Origin: Asterochloris sp. CNOR1
Taxonomy: Eukaryota; Chlorophyta; Trebouxiophyceae; Trebouxiales; Trebouxiaceae
Assembly: GCA_963969365.1 (NCBI GenBank)
Contig: OZ017746.1
Span: 2,542,001-2,606,000, forward strand
DNA: 64,000 bases
Direction of reading: 5' to 3'
Every line of letters starts with the position of its first letter. Position 1 is the stretch's first letter. This document shows, piece by piece, positions 39,201-48,485 of the stretch. The notes beneath the pieces were generated by a model. That model saw only the letters and a program-made list of their open reading frames with translations, was not told the DNA's origin and searched no databases. Made by a program: the position numbers and the translations under genes.

Positions 39201-42200
39201 TGCACCCCCAGCGCTGCTGCTCCGCCCGACTCCCCTGCCTCACCCGCTGCGGCGCTGTGGGCAAAGCCAGGCCCCAGGGCCAGCGGGTGCTGGGGCTGAG
39301 CACTGCCAGGCGCTGAGCTGGGGGCATGGCGCAGGCGCACGCCCTGCTGCATCTGCGGAGCATCGGCCGCAAAGGAGATGTTGCGCGCCTGTGCGCGCCT
39401 GCAGGGCGCCAGGACAGGGATTATGCAGCAGCCAGGCTGCAAAGCATGTATTTCATCTGTCTGCCACTGCAGCGGAGCAGTCAAGGGCTCTGCATGGACT
39501 TCATGATGACGCAGACGTATGGCCCCTCAGGTGGCCCCTGCGCATGCCAGGGCAGGCAGATTGAGATGCTGGACCCCGCACCTCCAACACATTGCTGCAC
39601 ATGTGACAGACACATTCAAGCTGCGCAAGCGGGATGCTGGACAGGCACTCTGCCTTGCCAGAAGTATGCCCTGTGACTCGACCCAACTGTGGTTGTCTGA
39701 CATCCTCTGCAAAGCTGTGCTGCTGCAAACTGCAGCATTGTCAGCCCTTTGAAGCCATGGTGTTTGCCTGCAGGCTGCAGTGAAACAGGAGCCCCACCCC
39801 AGCCCAGTGTCACGCTGCAGCCAGCCACAAGACCAGCGCCACACCTGGCGCCGGTCCCAGCCTGTGCTGCTGCAGGGTGGGAGGACAGGCCCCCAGCCTG
39901 TGCAAAGCATCATGCCCCACAGGCTCAGGACCCTTGGGCCCTGCATTGGTGTGCAGCTGCAGGCTGCTGCGGCAAGCGCCCCACCTGCGGCCGGCCCCGT
40001 GCGCTGTGGGCTTGGGGCTGTCCCCCTTTGCGCTGCCCAGCTGCTGGGCCTCCTCAGCCTGGTGCACCAGCTCCCCGCCCAGCATCAGAGGGTGCAGCTG
40101 CAGCGTCTTCGTGCCTGAGCTCTCCAGGGTGGTCAGCGTGCGCTGCAGCTGGACCTTGTCCACCTTCTGCCTGCAGGTCATGTCACAAACTGTGCAGCAG
40201 GTGCAGCCGCAGCGTCCTGCCTCTCTGAGCTCTCCAAGTCAGTCCGCCTTCTGCCTGCAGGACACTAAGCAGCGTGCCGCGGTGCGGCCGCGGGATCTTG
40301 CTGCCTGTTGCTGAGGAGGTGTCCTGCTGCAGCTGTGCCTCTGGCCTGCAGGACAGACAACAGACGGCAGCATAGCACAGCTGTTCGTGTATGCTGGGCC
40401 TGCCTGTCTTTCAGAAGTGCCTGTGCTGGTCAACAGGCTTATGCCCGGCCCAATGCACTCCCTCAGCAGTGAAGAACAACCCTGTGAAGCTGGCCCATGC
40501 AAGAGGCAGTTGCAGTGCCAAAGAGGATGCTGGGTTCAGCAGCTGCCAGTGCTGTGGGCAGGCAAGTGCGTGGCCTCGGCCCCACCGCATGTTGAGCCAG
40601 TGGATGCGGATTGATCCCTCCTCTGCAGAGGTGATCAGCGCGTCCAGAGCAGGGCAGTACAGCGCAGCCAGCACATTCCTCTCATGCAGGGCCTCCTCCT
40701 CCTCCACCCTGCAGCCAGGAATGAGCTGCTGTCATAGGCCTGAGGGTAGCTCGTGGTGGCAGCAGGCTGCTCATGCATATCATGCTTGCATAAAAGTTGT
40801 GCAGAGGCCTCACACAACATGCTGCAGCTAGATATGTGGCCAGCCATCGGACAGTCATGCCCTGTCAGACGCTGCTGCAGCTGCCCTGCTGGTGCAGCCC
40901 TGCTGGTGCAGCCCTGCTGGTGCAGCCCTGCTGGTGCAGCCCTGCTGGTGCAGCCCTGCTGGTGCAGCCCTGCTGGTGCAGCCCTGCTGGTGCAGCCCTG
41001 CTGGTGCAGCCCTGCTGGTGCAGCCCTGCTGGTGCAGCTCTGCAGAGCAGGGCGGCAGCTCTGGGCAGGGCAGGCCGCAGGGCCGCTCCAGCCGCAATGG
41101 GCAGGAGCACATATTCAGAAAGCTGCAGTTGTCATTGCTCACTTATACACCTCCACATTCTGCTCACTGTCCAGGTCCCAGCGCTGCACGTAGCCGTCTG
41201 CGCAGCCCACAAAGATGCAGCACGCATTGGTGGCAGCGCTGTGCACCACTGAAACTGTCTCCAACCTGCATGTTGTACAGAGACTGCAACAGCGCGCCTC
41301 CACAATCTGGTGTCAATTAGGCGCCCACTTGAGCTGCAACGATCATTGACATGCCACTGAAACTGTATCCAATTTGCATGTTGGACAGAGACTGGGACAG
41401 CACGGCTTCACACGCTGATGTCAAGCAGGCGCCCATGTGAGCTGCAACAGTCGTTGACGTGCCAACAGCTGCTGATATATGAAAGCGCAAGGCTCTCAAG
41501 CTGGGAGGATGGAGGTCTTCCATTTCCAGTCAGTGCAAGAAATATATGACGCACATGCTGCAGGCTGAATCACCCAGCTTTTCAACCCCGCGGCCAGATG
41601 GCATGAACCCCTCAAGCACCCAGCAAGCAGGTGCAGGAACCCTCAGGCCACCTAGTAAGCAGTTGGGGGGAGCCCTCAAGCCGCCTAGCAAGCAGCACTC
41701 TCTCTCACCAGGCCGCCCTGGCCTTGAACACGCGGTATGCGGAGGCAGTGCTGTGGCGCCAGACGACCAGGCTGCGGTCGCGAGTGATGGCCACCACAAT
41801 GTCAGAGTCATGCGGGTGCAGCAGTTTGGTCACACGTGTCTCTGCCTGCAGCGTGGACCTGTGCGGCCAGCGGTTGAGGTTCAGAGGACACGGGGAAATT
41901 GGGTTGCTGTACAGACACATGTGAGAATGCTATGCCTGAAGACAGGATGCTCAGGGGATGCATTGAGTGAGGCAGCCATGCTGCCAGCTGGGTGAAGGGA
42001 GGTCTGGGCGATTGCCAGCCACGCACGAGCGCTGCCAGGGCCTGTGCATTGGGCATCCCAGGCTGACTGCCATGAGGACCTGGTGGTGTGCGCCAGCTTC
42101 AACATGCAGACACATTTGGAGAATCAAGAAAAGAAAGTGGACAGACCTGCTGCCTGGCACAAAAGCCGTCACATCTGCAGGCGCTCTGGGGTCATAGACC

Positions 42201-44540
42201 AGCAGGGCGCCATGCTTGCCTGTGCACCAATACTCGCCTGTCAACGGCACCACGCAGCAGGAGGCTGCCTGCATGCATGAAAGGCTTCTGTAAGCCTCAG
42301 AGCAAAGCTCACAGCAGCCCGGGCTGGCCACACTTGCAAGGTGCGCGGAGCGGCCTCTCCAAGTGGATGTTGCTGGCAGTATCCTCAGAGCGGATGTTGC
42401 TGGCAGTATGAGACTGCGGCTAGCTGCAGGGTCCTGCGCTGGATGGCCCGCTCTAGCACCGCCAGGCCTCTTGAGGTTGTGCCAGGCCGATATGGTCTGC
42501 CAGGTCTGCAGGACAAGCACAGACCTGCAAAGTGCCTTGTCATGGCAGGCACCCCGGCACATCAGGTCTGAGATGCTACCCAAGCAGGCCAGGCTGCCAG
42601 GCTCTGTGCAAACAAGTGTGAACCCGTCAGCAAGGTGCCCAGGCCCTTTGCTGACCACCGGTGAGATGCAAGTCAAGGCGTCACTGGAGCTGGCATGCAT
42701 CAGGAGTGAGAGGCCACCAAAGGTGCCCAGGTGCACTGGACCAGCCCCCACCATGTCTAACAACAGTCAGCTCTGTGCTGGTGAGCAGGAGGGACCGCAG
42801 CCGCCTGCGGGACCTGTGTCAGCGAGCCCTGTGCGCACCATGTCCGAGACGCCAGCAAAGGTGTCCAGGCAGCGCCCCTCCTGGCTCCACACACGGAAGC
42901 TGCCGTCCTGCTCCCCTGTGACCAGCCACCCGTTGAGGGTGTCAAACACGGCGCAGGTCAGCCCAGACTTGACGCACTTCTCCAGGCGGCGAACGGACTG
43001 CATGCGGTCTGCCTGCAAGGAGACAGGTCCTCAGGGTCTCTGCGCATCATCTGGCACCCAGCCCGGGGCTGGCCGGCAGGATGCAGTAGCTGTCTGGAAG
43101 TGTGGAGGTCGCCATTCATGGAGGCTCCTGAAAGAAGCGGACCTGATGCAGCGCTGACCTCGTAGATCATGATGCAGCGGTCGTAGCTGACAGTGAAGAT
43201 GAAGCCCTGCTCCGTGCAGACAATGCTGCGAATGATGTCGGTGTTGGCGTGCAGCGGGGCCTGCACAGAGGCACTGAACCTCCTCAGCACAAGCCCTGTG
43301 TTCCAGCATGAGGACCACTCTGCAGCAGATGCAGGGCCCTGGTGCAGGCAAGGCCCCACAGCACTGGCAGGGGCCCCAGTGCAGCATGCTGGTCTGCAAG
43401 GCGTCATGCGCACAAGACTCAAGCCCAGAGAGCACAATGTCACACAACATGAACCGCGATGTGGTCCGGCTGCACTCACCCTGAGGGGCTTCATGGCTAG
43501 CTGCAGCACAGACTGCCCCGGCTCGTTTAACGCCACAGTGGTCACGGTGGCCCTGTCGGCCATGCTGGCCTGAGAGCGGAGCTGCATGCAGGCTCTGGCT
43601 GCGTTGGCGAGGTCCACCTGCACTCACCACAGGGGCGGTGTTGGCAGGCTGCTTCACGGCTTCCTCAGCGCGAACAGAGCCACAACCAGCGACTGCCAGA
43701 CAGACATGCTGTCAGTCCCAGTCCCAGGCCCAGGCCAGCCTTGCGTATGACGACAGATGTCTGCACAGCATGGCCGCCGTTGAGTTGAGGTGGCCCAACT
43801 CTGCATGCTCTTCCTGGGCTGAGTACTGTGGGAAACTGCCCGTTGTGCAGCACATGCACAGGACAGCTGGGCTGCAGTGTGGCAGTTGCCTGCACAGGCA
43901 GATTGGGATGCTGACCTCATACACACGCAGCTCTCCATTGCCACCCGCAATGAGCCACTTCTTGGGGGTACACCAGCCCAGGCAGTGCACCGTGTCATCA
44001 GTGATGATGGTCTGCAAGAGCAGCATAGCTTATTGAGGGAGTCTGGGGATTGAGGACATGCTGTCATGCGGGCCAGATGCCATAAGAAGGCCATGCCTGA
44101 CACAGGCCACAATGGAACACAGCCAAAGAGCTCAGCCTGCACACACATGCTCTGAACTGGCAGGCATGCCCTCTTACCTGCACTTCCTGGCCCAGATCGG
44201 TCCAGGCTTTGATTGTGTGGTCTAGGCTGCACGAGAACAGCAGCCGCGCAGCTGGCACGTACAGGAGGTCTGTGACCCAGCCCTTGTGCCCTGTCAGGCG
44301 CCGCAGCAGCTGCCCTGTCACGGCATCCCAGACCTTGATGACGGACTCCTGGGCGCCGCTGTACAGCTCACCATGAAAGGGGTTGTAGGCCACACACAGC
44401 ACTTGAAACTGCATGTGAGGGTGATGTGAGAGCTGCTTCAGCGGTACGATGCCATGAAACGGGTAAGAGGCCACACACATTATTTGGAACTGCATGTGCA
44501 TGTGGTGCGAGAGCTGCTTCAGCGGCACAATCTCTCCCAT
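36260..44540 (-). CDS. Large WD40-repeat protein
   Basis: Scaffold protein with many WD40 blades, enough for about two beta-propellers; partner and pathway are not recognisable. Blades read leftward: about 44180-44400 (ELYSGAQESVIKVWD; LFSCSLDHTIKAW), 43900-44010 (WLIAGGNGELRVYEV), 43155-43265 (FIFTVSYDRCIMIYEV), 42840-43015 (GWLVTGEQDGSFRVWSQEGR), 41715-41850 (SDIVVAITRDRSLVVWRH), about 41145-41271 (CIFVGCADGYVQRWDLD), 40610-40710 (ALITSAEEGSIRIHWL), 38450-38605 (VLASVSHDRCLRLWDL), 37620-37740 (WLTCSDDDTIRLWDVEG) and 36910-37130 (LYVSGSWDSTLRLW). Between 38.83 and 40.18 kb the frame encodes Gln/His/Ala-rich linker. The last exons read VLAEMDKKLLEDLAARR and end at 36260. ATG at 44540 follows an acceptor-like CAG; an upstream ATG at 44618 is the alternative. 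I treat it as one gene because strand, repeat type and spacing are continuous, but two adjacent genes cannot be excluded. Confidence 0.68.
40091..40264 (-). repeat. WD40-gene exon start duplicated upstream
   Basis: The segment 40091-40182 (GGTGCAGCTGCAGCGTCTTC through CCTTCTGCCTGCAGG) recurs at 40200-40264 with about 25 bp deleted. On the minus strand the lower copy is an exon start (acceptor CTGCAG then a frame encoding TLESSGTKTLQLHPL); the higher-coordinate copy is an eroded exon start lying in the upstream intron with its acceptor intact. Confidence 0.68.
40884..41037. repeat. 14 bp x 11 minisatellite
   Basis: Eleven uninterrupted, identical copies of CCCTGCTGGTGCAG (154 bp). It lies in the WD40-gene intron between the exons ending near 41145 and starting near 40711 on the minus strand. 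All six frames are open across it because the unit has no stop, which creates spurious Cys/Ala-rich open frames. Perfect identity suggests recent expansion, so copy number is likely to vary and may be collapsed or expanded in assembly. Confidence 0.97.
41246..41461 (-). repeat. 108 bp diverged tandem duplication over a WD40 exon start
   Basis: 41246-41353 and 41354-41461 align end to end (CCACTGAAACTGTCTCCAAC against CCACTGAAACTGTATCCAAT, then CAGAGACTG, AGGCGCCCA and GAGCTGCAAC in both). The lower copy contains the start of the exon encoding CIFVGCADGYVQRWDL and its acceptor (minus strand CATGCAG). In the upper copy the acceptor has mutated to CATGCAAAT. Confidence 0.8.
41614..41697. repeat. 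Three imperfect copies of a CCCTCA...AGCAAGCAG motif
   Basis: CCCTCAAGCACCCAGCAAGC, CCCTCAGGCCACCTAGTAAG and CCCTCAAGCCGCCTAGCAAG recur at intervals of about 30 bp within an intron of the WD40 gene. Short and of no evident function. Confidence 0.6.
44372..44533 (-). repeat. 81 bp in-frame tandem duplication in WD40 gene
   Basis: Two copies 81 bp apart on the minus strand encode MQFQIMCVASYPFHG then IVPLKQLSHHPH, and MQFQVLCVAYNPFHG, each preceded by VPLKQLSHH. The 27-residue unit is the start of the first WD40 blade (the strand VLCVAYNPFHGELYSG). The frame stays open, so either the protein has an extra partial blade or one copy is spliced out. Confidence 0.82.
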
Positions 44541-45099
44541 GCTGAGCAACACACGGAACAGGCCAAGCCCACTCACATCATGTGCCCCAGGCAGGATTGT
44601 GCTGATTCTCATTGCCATGCCTGCTGCTGGGGCTGCTCAACGGGCAGCAATCCAAGGCCGAGCTGCCCTGTACAGCTGTCAAGTGCTTTCAAGGACAGGA
44701 GAGGAATGTGGTCTGTCTGAGCTGCAGGTCAGCTGTCTTGGCATGCTGAGGAGGCTGCTACCAGAGAGAGGTGGGCGTGCAGGAGCTTGATGTTTCTTTT
44801 GGTTTGTCTATGCCAAGTCCAGGGGAAGAAGTTCAACTGGAAACCCTCAGCTAGCCCTGAGACTCGCATGCTGCTCTCTATTATAGCCAGGCTGCGCCAC
44901 AAGGCAGACCTGATGCCATCAGGCTGTGGTGGCACCGTTTAAGCAGACGGTCAAGCCGTCGTGCTAGAGAAGCGTTGTTGAGCTGGACACCAGTGTCACC
45001 ACCAGAGCTGGCACAAGCTGACATCGGGCTCTCTGGTTAGTCTTTATACGAGGAGGCAGAGGCAGGAGACACAATCTTTTGGCCAGACCCTCATCTGGC
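44541..45099. promoter_or_regulatory. Shared upstream region of WD40 and CCCH genes
   Basis: About 560 bp between two divergent start codons. A TATTATAGC-like AT-rich patch is at about 44879-44887. No coding segment with splice support is visible. The assignment follows from gene orientation. Confidence 0.4.
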
Positions 45100-48093
45100 A
45101 TGGACTTTCCCCAGGCCAGTATGATGTTTGCACCTGGGATGCCCCCCGGCATGCATGGCTTCATGGACCCAGCCATGCTTGGAGCAGGCTTCGGCGCGGT
45201 GAGCCGCCAGCTCTACTGTCTTCGAAGAGTGCCTGGCCCGTCCTTGCTGGTACTGCAGTGCATCCACAGCATTACTGAATGGGTTCACAGATCAGGACAC
45301 ATCCAATGTCCCTGCTGCCAGCGCTGCAGTGCGTGTTAGGCAGCCACAGCAAGCTCAGTGCTTGCAGCCTGCCCCACCAGCTTACAAGCCATCTTGTGAC
45401 TAATAACATGTGTTCTTCTCTCTGGGCCGCTCTGTGACATGACAAGTCTGCTGCATGCAGATGCAGCAGTTGCAGCCAAGGCCACCAGCATTCCCTCCGC
45501 AGCCACGGCCACAGATCTTTGAGGGCATTGACGAGAACAGCCGGCGGCCTGGATCCCTGAATGGGTCCTTCTTTCACAAGACCAGGATGTGCCAAAAGTG
45601 AGCCTGATCTGGGGATCAAGGCCAAGTCACCCTCAGTCACTGCAACATGCCAATCTCACTGTGCGCTGTGGTGCGCTGCCAGGCGCGCACAGCTCTTTGC
45701 TGAGCATGATTTGAAGCGATTGCTGCTGTTGACGATGTAGTGGGATCACAGCTATGCTACAGGCTGTAGTCTGTCTTGCTGCAGTGGGCCTGCATGTCTG
45801 CTGTGCCTTCTGCCTCGCTGTGTCCCCAAAGCAAGGCGTGCCTCCCTGCAGGTGGCAGGAGGGGTCGTGCACCTTTGGGGACAGGTGTCACTTTGCGCAT
45901 GGGCAGCAGGAGATCAGAAAGCTGCCGCCAGACCTGGTGCGCCAGTTTGAGGCGCAAAAGGCCGCCGTGCAGCAGGCAAGGGCAGCCGCCCAGGTGGCAG
46001 CAACGGCAGCAACAGGTGCGCAGTCCTGGCGCTGTCATCTCACATGGCCGATGTGCTCACAGCAGCAGGCCAGACCACCGGCAACAAGCTGCAAACCCAC
46101 AAGCCTTGGCTACAACATCGTTCCTACTCATGCATCGTGGGGCTGGAACTGGAAAGACCGGTCACCTTGAGCTCTGTCCCTCTTGCTGCACTTCATTGGG
46201 GCCCTGTGAAGGCAGGACACCTGCACAATCGGTAGCTCTTTTGCTGGCAGCTCTGCTGGTGGCATGATGGGCTGTGAGGCAAGGCCTGCTCGCAGGTCTG
46301 CACTGACCACAGCCCAGTGTGCACTCACCTCGCGTGCGTATGTGTATGTGCACAGGCTGGACGGCCAGCTGTAGTGTCTCATCTGCTTCACCTGCCTGTG
46401 GGATGTGCAGCAGCAGGGTTGCCCGGCAGTGGACAAAGGTATCTAGCTGCTCTGCTGCGCCTGCAGGGGCCAGGCCGTCAGCAGGTGCAGCCTACTGTGC
46501 ATCTATGGGTGCGCATTGTTGTTTGTGGGCAGGCAGCTGATATGTCCATGTACCTGAACAAAGGGTCATGCATGGGGACTGCCACCACAGCAGGGCCTGG
46601 GCTGCACCTTGCGCTGCCCCCTGACCGGCATGGAGGTCTGCCCCATCACAACTCTGCTGGTTTGATCCTCAACTCTTTGGAGATGCATCTGGTGGGCCGC
46701 AAGCTGCTGTGCAACATCTGTCTGGGCTGTGGCCAGCATCATCACTTATCTGCTTGTGGTGGGCCTGCTAGCTGCTCTGTCCACCATGAACTGCTGTGGC
46801 TTTGCCTGCAATACATGCCTGCGGGTTGCAACCCTGATGTCCGCAATGTTGACTGTGCAGGAGGCGGGGCAACACCGGCGGCGCCGGGGCCTGCCCCAGT
46901 GTCTGCGGCGCCCCCGACCAGCACGCCAGGGCCACAGGCAGCGGAGCCGGGCGCCACGCAGCCGCCAGGGAGGGAGTACTTTTACAAGACACGGCTGTGT
47001 GACAAGTTCATGTCCGGTGCGGGGTGCCCCTACGGGGCGCGGTGTCACTATGCGCATGGGGAGCACGAGCTGCGGAATAAGGGCGAGACTAAGGTGGGTC
47101 CTCAGCAATCTGAGGAGGCCAACACCCTGCCTGCAGTGCGGTGGCAAAAGGAGCGCAAGCGGTGGGGTCAGGTCAAGGCTGATGGGCCTTGCAGCTGTGG
47201 CCGTTCGCCCCCTTGCCAGGCAAGGCCTGCAAAGGGCCACGCCATGCACCTTGACAGGGCCTAGATTCTTGTTGTACATAGCGTTCGCTGGGACGCGTCG
47301 CCAATGCGATCATGAGAGAGGCTGTCACCAATGACCACACAGGGAGGCCACCTCAGAATCCTGGCACTGCCCACAGAGCTGTGCAGAGCTCCTAAGACTG
47401 TGTGGGTTCGTCTGGGGTCAAGCTTCTGCTCAGAGAGTGCCCACCATCCCCACTTGCTCTGCACTGCAGATAGAGAATGGGGTGGCCATCCGCATCACGC
47501 CGCCGGCGCAGCCCCTGGCCCCCATGGGCGCCCCGCCAATGCTGGGCATGCCGGGCATGCCTGCCATGATGCTGCCACCGGGAGTGCGGCCACCACCCCC
47601 ACGGCCGCCGCCGGGGCCGCCCCCAGCAGACGCCAGCAAGGCCTCCATGTCTGGCCTTGCGTCAGCGGGTGGGCAGACATGTGAGCTGCAAGGCTGTGGC
47701 ATTTGACAGTGGCAGTGATGCCGGATGTGGATGTCTGCAGTGTTGCAAGTCAAGGGTGTCTTGGTACTGTGTTCTGGTGCCTGGTCATGCAGGTTGAAGC
47801 TGCCTGGCGCTACTTTCTCAGGCTTTGCCATCTGGCTCCATTCCCCTGCAGGTCGTTGAGCGCTTCTCACTCACAGGCCTTCCTGCCTGCCTGCAGTATC
47901 CACAGCCAAGCCGACGCCGCTGTCAGAGGTCACCTATGTCGACAAGATCAGAGCCATGTCAGCTCTGTTCTCAGTGGGAGATCTGAAGCTGCAGGAGGTC
48001 AACCCTGGAGCGCTTCATGCAGTGGCTGTGTCCCTGAAGGATGGCAGCCTGTTTGCTGGCAATCACTATGCTGACAGCCTCACGGAGATTTGA
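45100..48093 (+). CDS. Tandem CCCH zinc-finger RNA-binding protein
   Basis: Two TTP-type CCCH fingers, a fold that in this family binds single-stranded RNA such as mRNA 3' UTR elements. Exon 1 (45100-about 45198) is Met/Pro/Gly-rich. Finger 1 is split by an intron: exon 45461-45597 ends in the lead FFHKTRMCQ, and exon 45852-about 46014 supplies WQEGSCTFGDRCHFAHG, giving C-x7-C-x5-C-x3-H. Finger 2 lies in exon 46861-47093: YFYKTRLCDKFMSGAGC then CHYAHGEHELR, giving C-x8-C-x5-C-x3-H. Both have the KTR(M/L)C lead expected of TTP-like fingers. Exon 47470-47680 is Met/Pro-rich (PPPPRPPPGPPP). The last exon, 47897-48093, encodes YVDKIRAMSALFSVGDLKLQ and ends TGA. The spacing between the fingers is far larger than the 18 residues of true TTP. 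Confidence 0.85.
46015..46860 (+). other. Long intron between the two CCCH fingers
   Basis: About 850 bp. Several open frames cross it, but none has family resemblance. An extra small linker exon (for example near 46340-46440) is possible and I cannot exclude it. Confidence 0.4.
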
Positions 48094-48485
48094 TGTCCAC
48101 CAGCAGCAAGCAGGTTCCGTGCACCACAAGCGTGCCCCCAGTCTGGTCTGCACAGTTTCCAGTATGGTGTGCTGGTATGTAGGCATGTGCCTGCCCATGA
48201 GTGCCTGCTCTTGAACAGTCCCCTCAGCAGTTGCAAGTGGGCAGGCAAGTCCTGAAAGCAGGGTACTTAGTTGCACCAGACAGCCCAGCAATGTGTTCAC
48301 TGCTTCCTTGAAACCCGTTTCGCATGTTTTGAGTGTGTGCTGTGCCAAGAACTTGCCTCTCAGCCCAAGCCAGGGGAACTCTGACTGCTTGTGAAGTGAA
48401 GTTGTATGTGTAAAACGTATGCCAAGCAAAAGAGCAAAGCCTGGTCATAAAATGATGAAATTGTGGCGCCAAAACAGGTTGTGAA
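48094..48485. other. Convergent spacer between CCCH and TsaD genes
   Basis: About 390 bp between two stop codons, presumably the two 3' UTRs. No gene, hairpin array or repeat is evident. Confidence 0.4.

Noticed and set aside
40884-41037. CRISPR-like array
   Set aside because: The repeats are contiguous with no spacers and the genome is eukaryotic, so this is a minisatellite.
40797-41252. Cys/Trp/Ala-rich plus-strand frames, apparently a repetitive protein
   Set aside because: Produced by the 14 bp minisatellite, which has no stop in any frame. The neighbouring WD40 exons are on the minus strand.
42365-42409. 18 bp direct repeat GGATGTTGCTGGCAGTAT at 27 bp spacing
   Set aside because: Real but too short to interpret and not at a splice site in my model.
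42363-43157. 264-codon plus-strand open frame
   Set aside because: Lies opposite minus-strand WD40 exons such as GWLVTGEQDGSFRVW; no coherent protein on the plus strand.
46317-47264. 315-codon plus-strand open frame treated as one exon
   Set aside because: Only the part from 46861 matches a CCCH finger exon, and a strong acceptor precedes it. The upstream portion reads like intron carried by an open frame.
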